64,000 nt of DNA from Mesorhizobium sp. M00.F.Ca.ET.216.01.1.1 (GCF_004010325.2 NZ_SADR02000015.1:107909-171908), one strand, 5' to 3'. Positions 24,919-34,280 are shown, counted from the stretch's first letter. Notes: generated by a model not told the origin, from the letters alone. Translations and numbers: made by a program.

Positions 24919-25903
24919 CGGCGACCTCGTGCTCGCGGCGCGTCGCGTTCGACGCAAAGGCGGCTTCGATGATGCCGATGATCTTGCGGCCGTAGGCGCC
25001 GGGGACTGGCACCGGCTTGTCGTCGGCTACTGCATCACGCATTGCTGTCCATTCGCGCACCACTGCATTGTGCATCCAGTCCGGTTCGAACGATCCTGGC
25101 AGGTCGGCCCAGATCGTATCGCGCCCCAGCATTGTGCCGCGCTCCATGTCGATGCGCAGCGTTCCCTGTTCGCAGACTAGGTCCATGGCGTAGCCGACCG
25201 CGCCATTGCGGTAGCCAACACTTTGGACCTGGCCGATGCCGCCGCCGGCGAAGCGAACCCCGAGCAGGGCGGTATCGTCGGCCTCTTGGTCGTGGAACTT
25301 GGCGCCGAGCATGGCGCTCACCGACACGACGTCGTCATCCATCAGCCAGACCAGGCGGTCTAGCGCATGAATGCCGGCGGTCATCAGCATGCCGCCGCCG
25401 GTAGCGTTGCGCAGGTGCCAGTCACGGCGATTGTGCTCCATCCACAGCTTGATCATCCAGCTCGATCCGACTAGCGGCCGACCGAGCGATCCTTCTTCCA
25501 GCACCTGCCTGGCCGCCATGCAGGGTAGGGAAAAATGCATGAGGTGGGCGACCATGAGCTTGACGCCGCCGGCGGCTACGGCGGCGTTAATCGCATCGCA
25601 GGCAGCTACCGTCGGTGCCATTGGCTTTTCGAGCATGATGTGCTTACCGGCCTTTGCCGCGCCAATGGCCATTTCGGCATGAAGATGGTGAGGCGTGGCG
25701 ACGAGCACGGTGTCGACGTCCTTGTCGTTCAGCAGACTGCGCCAATCGGTATAGCCGCGACCGCCATGTTCGACCGTGAAGGCCTCCAACGCCTGGATAT
25801 TCTTACGGCAGGACGCGACGAGATGCAGGCCCTGAACTTCCTTGATTGCCCTTGCATGGGCCGCGCCGAAATTGCCCGCTCCGATAATGCCTATCCCAAT
25901 CAT
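24908..25903 (-). CDS. Gfo/Idh/MocA family oxidoreductase
   Basis: 331 aa NAD(P)-dependent sugar or polyol dehydrogenase. The Rossmann motif GIIGAGNFGAAHA begins at residue 5, and the family motif LEKPMAPT carries the catalytic-region lysine near residue 93. The C-terminal alpha/beta domain has NATGGGMLMTAGIHALDRL, typical of the substrate-binding half. The start ATG overlaps the stop of the upstream oxidoreductase gene (ATGA). Together they form an operon divergent from a FadR-type regulator. The substrate is unknown; inositol-like, hexose and uronate substrates are all used by this family. Confidence 0.85.
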   Translation of the reverse strand: MIGIGIIGAGNFGAAHARAIKEVQGLHLVASCRKNIQALEAFTVEHGGRGYTDWRSLLNDKDVDTVLVATPHHLHAEMAIGAAKAGKHIMLEKPMAPTVAACDAINAAVAAGGVKLMVAHLMHFSLPCMAARQVLEEGSLGRPLVGSSWMIKLWMEHNRRDWHLRNATGGGMLMTAGIHALDRLVWLMDDDVVSVSAMLGAKFHDQEADDTALLGVRFAGGGIGQVQSVGYRNGAVGYAMDLVCEQGTLRIDMERGTMLGRDTIWADLPGSFEPDWMHNAVVREWTAMRDAVADDKPVPVPGAYGRKIIGIIEAAFASNATRREHEVAGAH

Positions 25904-26871
25904 CGTCCGGCCCCTTCATACGCGGCGTCGATCAGCGACATTGCCGCAACGTAGTCTTCGATGGAAATCGCCGGCGCCGCCTTTCGTGCCAGCCGGTCGA
26001 GCGTGTCGCTCATGCAAAGACGGTAGCGCGTCGCCGGCAATTCGGTCGGCAGCTCAATGACGGCGCCATCGTCGAGCGTAGCACAGATGGCGCGGTCGCC
26101 ATGGTCGACGAGGGTCGCATTCGCACAGACGATGCGCCATTCGAAGTCGCCGCCAGGACGCATCGAGGCAAAGGTGTATCCGGCCTCGACGATGAACAAC
26201 GCGCCAGCATCGTCTTCCAGCACGAGCAGCGCATGGTCCTCGACCGCTGCGGGGTGAATACGATTCTTGACCGAAATGGCTTTTAGGCCAACCCTGCCGG
26301 TCGCGAGGCTGAGTGCTGTGTCCACGCCATGTATGCCGAGGTTTCGCAGTGCGCCGCCGCCGCCGACTGCCGGATCCACGACCCAGGGGACGTTTTCTGC
26401 CGCATAGCGCTCCGGCGGACCGTTGACGATCCGGAACTGGCAATGCGCGACTGCGCCAGCACGGCCTTGCTGCCGCAGTCTTTCAAAGGCGATGACAGCT
26501 GGTCCAAAACGGTTAGGGAGGGGTACGCTGACAAAGGCTTGGTGCCGCCTCGCCAGGTCGCGCAGCGCGACCAACTCGCCGGTGCTGCTGGCCGCCGGCT
26601 TTTCCAGGATCAAGGGTAGCTTTGCAGCGATGATAGAGCGTGCCCGCGCAGGCACCGTCGATGGATGTCCCATCAGCAGGACCACATCCGGCGGACTTAA
26701 AAGCATCCGGGCGAAGTCCGCGATGAACGGCAAACCATGACGCGCCGCAAAGGCGCGCGCATGCTCCGCGTTCTCATCCCAGATGCCAGCAATTTCTGCG
26801 CCACAAGAGCGTGCAGCGTCGAGATGCATTTCGGCGTGCCAATGGCTTGAGCCGGCCAGGACAATCTTCAT
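25900..26871 (-). CDS. Gfo/Idh/MocA family oxidoreductase (divergent member)
   Basis: 323 aa. The N-terminal Rossmann segment is unusual (MKIVLAGSSHWHAEMHLDAA in place of a clear GxGxxG). The family lysine motif LILEKPAAS is present near residue 92, and the second domain includes AVGGGGALRNLGIHGVDTAL. This is the first gene of a three-gene operon, 98 bp from the divergent regulator start. Two tandem oxidoreductases of one family suggest a two-step redox conversion or a heteromeric pair. The weak dinucleotide motif leaves open that this copy has a changed cofactor site. Confidence 0.8.
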   Translation of the reverse strand: MKIVLAGSSHWHAEMHLDAARSCGAEIAGIWDENAEHARAFAARHGLPFIADFARMLLSPPDVVLLMGHPSTVPARARSIIAAKLPLILEKPAASSTGELVALRDLARRHQAFVSVPLPNRFGPAVIAFERLRQQGRAGAVAHCQFRIVNGPPERYAAENVPWVVDPAVGGGGALRNLGIHGVDTALSLATGRVGLKAISVKNRIHPAAVEDHALLVLEDDAGALFIVEAGYTFASMRPGGDFEWRIVCANATLVDHGDRAICATLDDGAVIELPTELPATRYRLCMSDTLDRLARKAAPAISIEDYVAAMSLIDAAYEGAGR

Positions 26872-26903
26872 TTCAGTGACGCATCCTCCACTTGCGGGAT
26901 ATC

Positions 26904-26925
26904 CTACAAGTCGCTATGCTACAAG
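26904..26925. promoter_or_regulatory. Direct-repeat operator candidate (CTACAAG x2)
   Basis: CTACAAG occurs at 26904-26910 and 26919-26925, 15 bp apart, in the short space between the divergent oxidoreductase operon and the FadR-type regulator. Spacing and position suit an autoregulatory operator. It also argues against the far-upstream TTG start at 26892 for the regulator, which would place the repeats inside its coding region. Confidence 0.4.
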
Positions 26926-26969
26926 CATCGACCGCCGTCGGGCGCAATCGCAGCGGCGCTGGAAGCAAA

Positions 26970-27683
26970 ATGCCGGAACCCAAGTCGATCGAACCTTTGA
27001 CCCGACCGCCGCTCCTCCACGTCACTGTGCAGGAGAGCCTCAGGAAATATATCGAGAGCAACAAGCTCAAGGCCGGGGACCCACTGCCTCCGGAGACCTT
27101 TCTGGCGCAGCGGCTCGGCGTCGGCCGCAACTCGGTGCGGGAAGCGATCAAGGCATTGGAGTCGATTGGCATTCTGGAGACACGCCGTGGCATCGGCGTT
27201 TTCGTCAAGGAATTCTCGTTCAAGCCGTTGCTGGACAACCTCGCTTACGGTTTGCAGGACTCGCTGCGTGACGTGGAAGAGTTGCGCGAAATCCGCCGCG
27301 TGCTCGAAACCGGCCTCATCGCCAAGACCATCGAGATGATCAGCGCCGAAGACATCGCTGTGCTGCGTCAACTGACCGAAAGCATGCGGCTGCGCGCCGA
27401 GCGCCATGAGAGCTTTGCCGAAGAGGACCAGCAATTCCACCAGATGCTGTTCCGCTGCCAGAACAATCACATGCTGAGCGCGCTGATCGACATCTTCTGG
27501 GTGGCGTTCAACAAGGCCTCGAACTTCACCAGCCTCGACAATCCGACGCCGCTAGCGACGTGGCGCGATCACCATGAGATCGTCGAGGCGGTCGCCGCCA
27601 AGGATGTCGAGCGGGCGCGCCAGCGCCTCGACGACCACTACCGGGGGATCCAGCAAGTCATCGCCAAAAATCGAACTACCTGA
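26970..27683 (+). CDS. GntR-family regulator with FCD domain (FadR subfamily)
   Basis: 237 aa from ATG 26970 (GGAAG upstream). A winged helix-turn-helix at about residues 10-75 (ETFLAQRLGVGRNSVREAIK) is followed by an all-helical FCD ligand-binding domain with the metal-binding pattern EEDQQFHQMLF and WRDHHEIVEA, plus another histidine in DDHYRG. FCD proteins usually bind small carboxylates or sugar acids with a metal. It sits between the divergent oxidoreductase operon and the peptide-type importer and probably controls both. Confidence 0.82.
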   Translation: MPEPKSIEPLTRPPLLHVTVQESLRKYIESNKLKAGDPLPPETFLAQRLGVGRNSVREAIKALESIGILETRRGIGVFVKEFSFKPLLDNLAYGLQDSLRDVEELREIRRVLETGLIAKTIEMISAEDIAVLRQLTESMRLRAERHESFAEEDQQFHQMLFRCQNNHMLSALIDIFWVAFNKASNFTSLDNPTPLATWRDHHEIVEAVAAKDVERARQRLDDHYRGIQQVIAKNRTT

Positions 27684-27703
27684 CAATGCCAAGGGAGGAA
27701 ACC

Positions 27704-29290
27704 ATGCGCATCAGGACTATCGCTCGTCATCTGGCCGTCGCCGGACTGCTGCTCGGCGGAATCGGCTTGGTCACCAGCGTCCAGGCACAGGACGCCAAGA
27801 CCATAACCGGGGGCTTCGACGTCGGCCCCGGCGGTTTTCCCAAGAATTTCAATCCGCTGGCAGCAACCGGCGGCTTTACCTGGCTCAGCACCTATTATGA
27901 GCCGCTGGTCATCTACAATGCCGAGTTGACCGAGCTCGAAGGCGACCTCGCCAAGGACTACAAGGTCAGCGAGGACCAACTCACCTATACGTTCAACCTT
28001 GCCCAGGAGACCTGGCACGACGGCAAGCCCTTTACGTCCAAGGACGTCAAATTCACGCTCGATCTTGCCAAGAACAAGGCTTCCGGCAGTTTGTTTGCAG
28101 CGCGTCTCGGCGATATCGCGTCGGTCGACGCGCCGGATGATCGCACCGTGGTCATCAAACTGTCGAAGCCGAACGCCTCATTGCTCTCCATCCTGTCGCA
28201 GGTGATGATCCTGCCCGAGCATGCCTTGGCCGGGATGCCTCCGGAATCGCTGGCCACAAGCACCTGGTGGTCCACAACTCCAATCGGCACCGGCCCCTTC
28301 AAGTTCAAGCGCTACGTCAGCGATCAGTATGTCGAACTCGCCGCGGATGATGACTATCGCGGCGGCAAGCCAAAGGTCGACGTGCTCATCAATCGCTATT
28401 TCGAGAACCCGGCGGCGGCCGTTGCCGCGCTCCGCGCCGGCGAGATTCAGTTCACCTATGTCGAGCCAGACGATGCGGCATCCTTCAAAAGCGACAGCAA
28501 TTTCAAGGTGATCGAAGGTGCCTCGTACGTGGTCAATTATATCGGCCTCAATCAGAAAGTCGACCTCTTCAAGGATGTTCGGGTCCGCCAGGCGATCATG
28601 TATGCGATCGATCGCAATGCCATCATCGAGAGCCTTTATGGCGGCGCGGCCAAACCGGCCAATTGCGGCTATGTCGCGCCGCATCTGGTTCCTGAAGGCC
28701 TCGAACCCTATGCCTACGATCCGGCAAAGGCCAAGGCTCTGCTTGCCGAGGCTGGATGGGACAAGATCAACGGCGACAAGGCCATCACCTGGCTGACCTA
28801 CTATGGCTCGCCGCAAGCGGCCAATGTGATGGCTGCCATCCAGTCGATGCTGGCCGAGGTCGGGATCAATGTGGTGCCGCGCGTCGTCGATACGCCGACC
28901 TACAACGGCATCGTCTATAAGCAAGGCACGCCGGACTGGAGCACTTTCCCGATGATCTATGCCGGCCTGCAGAACGGCCCAAACCCGGCCGGACTCAATC
29001 CAGGTCTCAACAAGTCCCAGATTCCGCCGGCCGGGTTCAACACCATGCGCATCGAGTTCGACGATCTGAGTGCCGCATTGGACGCTGCGCTCGGCCAGAC
29101 CGATCCGGCCAAGACCGATGCGTCCTGGCAGGAAGTCTGCAAGGCGATGAACAAGGATCTGCCCTGGGCGACGTTGTGGGTGGCCAACCGCTATGGCGTG
29201 GCATCCAACAAGCTGCTTGATTTCGTCTGGACACCAGCACCGGCCGGCGGTCCTTATGCGGCTCATCCGGAGCGCTGGGACATCCAGTAG
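27704..29290 (+). CDS. SBP5-type (dipeptide/oligopeptide-like) ABC binding protein
   Basis: 528 aa periplasmic substrate-binding protein of family 5. The signal peptide MRIRTIARHLAVAGLLLGGI ends in VQAQ. The mature part has the family stretches STYYEPLVIYN, LTYTFNLAQETWHDGKPFTS and IGTGPFKFKRYV, and the length is typical. ATG 27704 is 5 nt after GGGAGG. Despite the name, members also carry glycosides, opines, nickel and oligosaccharides. A DHDPS-family enzyme and oxidoreductases nearby suggest a sugar-acid or opine-like substrate rather than peptides (inference). Confidence 0.85.
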   Translation: MRIRTIARHLAVAGLLLGGIGLVTSVQAQDAKTITGGFDVGPGGFPKNFNPLAATGGFTWLSTYYEPLVIYNAELTELEGDLAKDYKVSEDQLTYTFNLAQETWHDGKPFTSKDVKFTLDLAKNKASGSLFAARLGDIASVDAPDDRTVVIKLSKPNASLLSILSQVMILPEHALAGMPPESLATSTWWSTTPIGTGPFKFKRYVSDQYVELAADDDYRGGKPKVDVLINRYFENPAAAVAALRAGEIQFTYVEPDDAASFKSDSNFKVIEGASYVVNYIGLNQKVDLFKDVRVRQAIMYAIDRNAIIESLYGGAAKPANCGYVAPHLVPEGLEPYAYDPAKAKALLAEAGWDKINGDKAITWLTYYGSPQAANVMAAIQSMLAEVGINVVPRVVDTPTYNGIVYKQGTPDWSTFPMIYAGLQNGPNPAGLNPGLNKSQIPPAGFNTMRIEFDDLSAALDAALGQTDPAKTDASWQEVCKAMNKDLPWATLWVANRYGVASNKLLDFVWTPAPAGGPYAAHPERWDIQ

Positions 29291-29327
29291 AAACGCGTGG
29301 TGGCCAATCTCCCGGCTCGCCTATGGC

Positions 29328-29352
29328 GGCCGGCATTCTCCCGATGCCGGCC
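29328..29352 (+). promoter_or_regulatory. Intra-operon RNA hairpin after the SBP5 gene
   Basis: GGCCGGCAT (29328-29336) pairs perfectly with ATGCCGGCC (29344-29352) around a 7-nt loop, with no T-tract. It lies between the binding-protein and permease genes and is likely to protect the upstream message (inference). Confidence 0.55.
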
Positions 29353-29378
29353 CCGCTCACCATCACTATGGACAGCCA

Positions 29379-30338
29379 ATGCTGAGCTTCATCGCCCGCC
29401 GCAGCGCTACAGGACTGTTGATGCTGGTCGCCTTGAGCGTCCTCATCTTCATCCTGCTGCGGCTGGCGCCCGGCGATCCGATCGACGCCTATATCAACCC
29501 GTCCACGCCGATGTCTGCTTCCGACCTCGAAGCCCTGCGTGACCGGCTTGGACTCGACCAGCCGCTGCCCGGGCAATACATCGCCTGGCTTCTCGCTGCG
29601 CTTGGCGGCGACTTCGGCTATTCGATCCAGCGCAGCGGCGTTGCGGTGCTGCCGCTGGTCATGGAACGCATCGGCCCGACCGCGTTGCTGATGGGCACGG
29701 GCCTGGCCATCGCCATCGTGATCGGCATTTCCGCCGGCATTTTCAGCGCCGTCCGCCGCAACGCGCTGCCTGACATCGCGCTATCGGTGCTGTCCTTCGT
29801 CGGCATTTCCAGCCCGGCCTTTCTGACAGCGCTTCTCGGACTGTACTTTTTCTCGGTGCTGCTGCGCTGGGCGCCGTCAGGCGGTATGCAGACCGCGGGC
29901 GCGCCATTCTCGGTCGCAGACGTGCTCGTGCACCTCGTCCTGCCCGCTTGCCTGCTGTCCATCGGACACGCCGCGCTGATCATGCGTTACATGCGCGCGT
30001 CGCTGCTGGAAGTGCTCAACCAGGATTACGTGCGGACTGCACGCGCCAAGGGAGTTCGCGAATTCTGGGTCATCATCAAGCACGCGACCCGCAATGCGCT
30101 TTTGCCGGTCATCACCCTGATCGGGTCGACAGTCGGTATCGCGATCGGCGGTGCCATCTTCCTTGAGAGCGTGTTCAACTGGCCGGGCATGGGGCTGCTT
30201 TTGGTCAATGCCGTCGGCACGCGCGACTACCCGGTAATCATGGGCGCGACGCTGGTGATCGGCACTTGCGTCATTCTGGTCAATCTCCTGACCGACGTCG
30301 TCTATGCCGTCGTCGACCCGCGCATCCAGGTGTCGTGA
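29379..30338 (+). CDS. Dipeptide-type ABC permease, DppB-like
   Basis: 319 aa inner-membrane permease of the DppB/OppB family with about six transmembrane helices. The N-terminal MLSFIARRSATGLLMLVALS and LRLAPGDPIDAYI are typical. The cytoplasmic EAA loop reads DYVRTARAKGVREFWVIIKH and contacts the ATPases. The start ATG 29379 gives the canonical N-terminus; ATG or GTG codons further upstream would lie across the hairpin. The stop overlaps the next permease start (TGATG). Confidence 0.85.
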   Translation: MLSFIARRSATGLLMLVALSVLIFILLRLAPGDPIDAYINPSTPMSASDLEALRDRLGLDQPLPGQYIAWLLAALGGDFGYSIQRSGVAVLPLVMERIGPTALLMGTGLAIAIVIGISAGIFSAVRRNALPDIALSVLSFVGISSPAFLTALLGLYFFSVLLRWAPSGGMQTAGAPFSVADVLVHLVLPACLLSIGHAALIMRYMRASLLEVLNQDYVRTARAKGVREFWVIIKHATRNALLPVITLIGSTVGIAIGGAIFLESVFNWPGMGLLLVNAVGTRDYPVIMGATLVIGTCVILVNLLTDVVYAVVDPRIQVS

Positions 30339-31228
30339 TGACAATTACCGCGTCAGTCGGGACAGCTAGACCACGAACCAAAGGACCGCTTCGCCGCGCG
30401 CTCGACCGTTTCACCGAAAATGGCGCGGCACGGGCCGGCCTCTTGATCGTCATCCCCATTCTGGTGGCGGTTTCGACCTACCATTTGTGGTGGCCGTTCG
30501 GCCCGAATGCCATCGATCTCAGGGCGATCAACAAGGGACCGTCCGCCATTCATTGGCTGGGCAGTGACGGTGTCGGCCGCGACGTCATGGCCCGGCTGCT
30601 GCAGGGCGGGCGCATCTCGATGCTGGTCGCTGTCTGCTCGGTCGCCATCTCGATCGTCATCGGTTTCCTGGTCGGCGCCGTCGCCAGCTTTGGCGGACGT
30701 GTCGTCGATGGAACGGTGATGCGCTTCGTCGATCTCGCAATGACGCTGCCGCCGGTGATCTTCCTGCTCGTGCTCGCCTCGATCGCCGGCACCGGCATTG
30801 CGCCGACCATCCTGGTGATCTCGCTACTCTCCTGGCCGGTACTGTCACGCATGGTGCGCGCCCGGCTGCTTGAGCTCCGCGAGCGCGACTTCGTCGTCGC
30901 CGCTCGCGGCATGGGGGCGGGGCTGTCGCATCTATTGTTCCGTCACGGCCTGCCGAACTGCATCGACATTCTCGTCGTCTACGCCACCCTGCAGATCGCC
31001 AATGCCATTCTGCTCGAGGCCGGCCTCTCCTTCCTCGGCCTGGGCATCGCACCGCCGGAAGCCAGCTGGGGCAATATGCTCAATCTCGCACGCTCCACCG
31101 TCGTACTCGAACAATACCCGTGGCAATGGATGTTCCCCGGCGCCGCACTCGTGCTCACCGTCCTTGCCATCAATTTCATTGGCGACGGCTTGCGCGACGC
31201 ATTCGACCCTCGTTCCGATCTCAACTGA
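30338..31228 (+). CDS. Dipeptide-type ABC permease, DppC-like
   Basis: 296 aa, DppC/OppC family. It has an N-terminal transmembrane segment (GLLIVIPILVAVSTYHLWW), the family stretch HWLGSDGVGRDVMARLLQGGR, an EAA loop ERDFVVAARGMGAG and the C-terminal EAGLSFLGLGIAPPEASWG. The ATG is coupled to the DppB-like stop by TGATG. In most dpp operons the ATPase genes follow directly; here a DHDPS-family enzyme gene intervenes, 17 nt downstream. Confidence 0.85.
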   Translation: MTITASVGTARPRTKGPLRRALDRFTENGAARAGLLIVIPILVAVSTYHLWWPFGPNAIDLRAINKGPSAIHWLGSDGVGRDVMARLLQGGRISMLVAVCSVAISIVIGFLVGAVASFGGRVVDGTVMRFVDLAMTLPPVIFLLVLASIAGTGIAPTILVISLLSWPVLSRMVRARLLELRERDFVVAARGMGAGLSHLLFRHGLPNCIDILVVYATLQIANAILLEAGLSFLGLGIAPPEASWGNMLNLARSTVVLEQYPWQWMFPGAALVLTVLAINFIGDGLRDAFDPRSDLN

Positions 31229-31245
31229 CCCTGAAGGTTCATCAA

Positions 31246-32163
31246 ATGCCCTTGTTTACCGGTGTCGTGCCGCCTGTCGTTACTCCGCTCAATTCCGACT
31301 TCAGCATCGATTTTGCGTCGTTCACCCGGACGATCGAGAACCTGCTTGACGGCGGCGTTCACGGGCTCTTCGTGCTCGGCTCGACCAGCGAGGTGGTCTT
31401 CCATGGCGAGGCCAGCCGCAGGGCCATCATCGAGCACGCGGTCAAGATCAACAACGGCCGTGTTCCGATCTTCGCCGGGGTGATCGACCCGACGACCGAT
31501 CGTGTCATCAATCACGCCAGGATCGCCAGGGCGGCCGGCGTCGACGCCGTCGTGGTGACAGCGCCCTTCTATACCCGCACCAGCCAGCCCGAGATCGGCG
31601 ATCACTTCCGCTATGTCAGGGACGCTGTCGACATCCCGATCATCGCCTACGACATTCCGGTCTGCGTCCATGTCAAGCTGGAGCGCAAGACCACGGTCGA
31701 CCTCGCCAGGGAGGGCGCCATCGCCGGCATCAAGGATTCCAGCGGTGATGACGGAAATCTGCGCTACGTGCTCAAGGACATGGCAAACGACCCGGGTTTT
31801 TTCGGCATGACCGGATCCGAGATCCTAGTCGACAGCGTGCTTGCCATGGGAGCGCATGGCGTCGTGCCGGGCCTCGCCAATGTCGACCCGCACGGCTACG
31901 TCAAGCTGTGGAAGCTGATGCAGGCGGGCGACCACGCCAAAGCCCGCGCCGAGCAGGAGCGGCTGTTAAAGCTGTTCGAAATCGTCTGGATATCGCTCGG
32001 CAGGACAAGCGCCGGTTCGGCCGGCGTCGGCGCCTTCAAGACCGCGATGAAGAGCCTCGGCATTATCGCTTCGAATACCATGGCGCGGCCGCAACGCAGC
32101 TTGAACGACGAGGAAACTGCAAAGATCGATATGGTTCTTCGCGACGTCGGATTGCTGCGCTGA
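31246..32163 (+). CDS. DHDPS/N-acetylneuraminate lyase family aldolase or dehydratase
   Basis: 305 aa (beta/alpha)8 barrel. Family features are GLFVLGSTSEVVFHGEASRR (the GSTGE-type loop, here with TSE), the region AYDIPVCVHVKL where the conserved tyrosine sits, and the Schiff-base lysine in GIKDSSGDDGNLRY near residue 162. It probably cleaves or dehydrates a 2-keto-3-deoxy sugar acid or a related 2-keto acid; lysine biosynthesis is unlikely given its place inside an importer operon. An independent, inactivated member of the same family is at 23970-24918. It starts 17 nt after the permease gene, and the next gene starts 2 nt after its stop. Confidence 0.85.
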   Translation: MPLFTGVVPPVVTPLNSDFSIDFASFTRTIENLLDGGVHGLFVLGSTSEVVFHGEASRRAIIEHAVKINNGRVPIFAGVIDPTTDRVINHARIARAAGVDAVVVTAPFYTRTSQPEIGDHFRYVRDAVDIPIIAYDIPVCVHVKLERKTTVDLAREGAIAGIKDSSGDDGNLRYVLKDMANDPGFFGMTGSEILVDSVLAMGAHGVVPGLANVDPHGYVKLWKLMQAGDHAKARAEQERLLKLFEIVWISLGRTSAGSAGVGAFKTAMKSLGIIASNTMARPQRSLNDEETAKIDMVLRDVGLLR

Positions 32164-32165
32164 CC

Positions 32166-33173
32166 GTGGACGCTCCGATCCTCTCGATTTCCGGCCTGCG
32201 CGCGGTGTTCCGCATCTCGGGGCGAGATGTCGCCGCCGTGCAGGATGTCGACCTGACGATCGGGTCAGGTGAGACGGTCGCGCTGGTCGGCGAGTCCGGG
32301 TCGGGCAAATCCGTCACCAGCCTGTCGATCATCGGCCTGTTGCCGAAGAAGATCGGACACATCGCCGAGGGAACGATCGCGCTGCGGCGCAGGGACGGCA
32401 TGGTCACCGAGCTGACCGGCCTAAATCCTGAGTCGCTGCGCGAGATACGGGGCAACGACATTGGCATGGTGTTCCAGGAACCGATGACCAGCCTCAATCC
32501 GGTCTACACAATCGGCGAGCAGATCGCCGAGCCGATCCGTATCCATCTCGGTAAGTCGCACCGTGACGCGGCCGCCGATGCGGTGCGGCTGCTGGCCCAG
32601 GTTGGCATTCCCGATCCCGATCGGCGGGTGCGGCAATATCCGCACGAATTGTCGGGCGGGATGCGCCAGCGCGCCACCATCGCCATGGCCTTGTCCTGCG
32701 ATCCGACCTTGCTGATCGCCGACGAACCGACCACCGCGCTGGACGTCACCATCCAGGCTCAGATCCTCGACCTGCTGGCCGACCTGCAAGCGCAGCGCGG
32801 CATGGGCATTCTGTTCGTCACCCACAATCTCGGCGTCGTTGCCGAGATCGCCGATCGGGTCGTGGTGATGTATGCCGGGCGCATCGTCGAATCGGGTCCG
32901 GTGAACGAGGTGTTCACCCGCCCGCGTCATCCCTACACTGCAGGGCTGATGCGTTCCGTGCCGCGGCTTGGCCAAGCCACGGCGTTGAAGGCGGCGGGAA
33001 CGCCGCTTCCGACCATTGCCGGCAATGTTCCGTCGCTGGCGCGCTTGCCCCAAGGCTGTTCCTTCGCGCCGCGCTGTTCGATGGCGATCGATGCCTGCCG
33101 CGCGGCGGTGCCACCGCTGTTTGCGGCGACGCCGACCCAGCAAAGCCGTTGTTTGCGCTGGGAGGATCTCTGA
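32166..33173 (+). CDS. Dipeptide-type ABC ATPase, DppD-like
   Basis: 335 aa from GTG 32166, two bases after the previous stop. Walker A GESGSGKS is near residues 43-50, followed by the Q-loop FQEPMTSLNPVYTIGEQI, the signature LSGGMRQR and Walker B LLIADEPTTALDVT. The C-terminal oligopeptide/dipeptide transporter extension has the cysteine pattern C...FAPRC..A...C that binds an iron-sulfur cluster in this family (GCSFAPRCSMAIDACRA). It works with the DppF-like subunit as a heterodimer. Confidence 0.87.
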   Translation: MDAPILSISGLRAVFRISGRDVAAVQDVDLTIGSGETVALVGESGSGKSVTSLSIIGLLPKKIGHIAEGTIALRRRDGMVTELTGLNPESLREIRGNDIGMVFQEPMTSLNPVYTIGEQIAEPIRIHLGKSHRDAAADAVRLLAQVGIPDPDRRVRQYPHELSGGMRQRATIAMALSCDPTLLIADEPTTALDVTIQAQILDLLADLQAQRGMGILFVTHNLGVVAEIADRVVVMYAGRIVESGPVNEVFTRPRHPYTAGLMRSVPRLGQATALKAAGTPLPTIAGNVPSLARLPQGCSFAPRCSMAIDACRAAVPPLFAATPTQQSRCLRWEDL

Positions 33174-33175
33174 CT

Positions 33176-34141
33176 GTGGCCGCCACCTTTCTTTCGGTCA
33201 GGCACCTGACCAAGCATTTTGCACCGAACGCATTCTCGCGCGGCCCTGTCGTCAGGGCATTGGAAGATATTTCTTTCGACATAGCGCGGGGCCAGGTGGT
33301 CGGCCTCGTCGGCGAATCCGGGTCGGGGAAGACCACGCTCGGCCGCTCTGTGCTTCGTCTCATCGAGCCGACGTCCGGCGAAATAAGCTTCAACGGTGTC
33401 GATATTGCCAAGCTGAGCGCCAGCCAGTTGCGCCGCCAACGCTGCGGGATGCAGTATATTTTCCAGGATCCGTTCGCCAGCCTTTCGCCGCGCATGACCA
33501 TCGGGCAGATCCTGACCGAAGGCCTGGACATTCAAGGCATCGGCAACAGGTCCGAGCGGCGGGCAAAGGCTGAAAAGGCACTCGCCGCGGTCGAGTTGCC
33601 CGTCGATGCCTATGACCGTTACGCCCACGAATTCTCGGGCGGGCAGCGTCAGCGCATCGGCATTGCCCGGGCGCTCACGCTCGAGCCCGAATTCATCGTC
33701 GCCGACGAACCGGTCTCTGCCCTCGACGTCTCCATCCAGGCCCAGGTGATAAACCTCTTGCGCGATCTGCAGGTCCGGCTCGGCCTGACCATGCTGTTCA
33801 TTTCGCATGACCTGGCCGTCGTCGAATATATCTGCGACACGGTGATCGTTCTCTATCTCGGCCGCATCATGGAAGTCGCGCCGGCGGCCGAGCTCTACGC
33901 CTGGCCGCAGCATCCCTATACGCGGGCGCTGCTGTCGGCCGTTCCGTCGCTCGACCCAATGGCCAAGCAAGACCGGCAGATGCTGAAGGGCGACATTCCA
34001 AGCCCCGCAAATCCGCCATCCGGGTGTGTTTTCCGAACGCGTTGCCCGGTTGCCCTGGCCGCTTGTGCCGGCGTCGTGCCGCCTCTGCGGGCGACATCTG
34101 ATGGACATCTGAAGGCCTGCATTCGCGACGACATCTCGTAA
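33176..34141 (+). CDS. Dipeptide-type ABC ATPase, DppF-like
   Basis: 321 aa from GTG 33176, with GGGAGG 10 nt upstream and a start just after the DppD-like stop; an ATG at 33149 would overlap the previous gene by 25 nt. Walker A GESGSGKTT is near residues 46-54, with FQDPFASLSPRMTIGQIL, the signature FSGGQRQR, Walker B FIVADEPVSALDVS and the C-terminal cysteine-rich extension (GCVFRTRCPVALAACAG). It is the last gene of the importer operon that begins at 27704. Confidence 0.87.
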   Translation: MAATFLSVRHLTKHFAPNAFSRGPVVRALEDISFDIARGQVVGLVGESGSGKTTLGRSVLRLIEPTSGEISFNGVDIAKLSASQLRRQRCGMQYIFQDPFASLSPRMTIGQILTEGLDIQGIGNRSERRAKAEKALAAVELPVDAYDRYAHEFSGGQRQRIGIARALTLEPEFIVADEPVSALDVSIQAQVINLLRDLQVRLGLTMLFISHDLAVVEYICDTVIVLYLGRIMEVAPAAELYAWPQHPYTRALLSAVPSLDPMAKQDRQMLKGDIPSPANPPSGCVFRTRCPVALAACAGVVPPLRATSDGHLKACIRDDIS

Positions 34142-34280
34142 GCACCTTCGCCAATTCACCTTCCGCCAAGCCAATGCCTAATTTCCGGCAGCGGGCTGTT
34201 GCCGTTGAATGACCGCATCATTCGACAACGCGCGTGGTGTGGAAGGCCCTGTTGACACATCCATCGGTTCGTGCAGAAAT

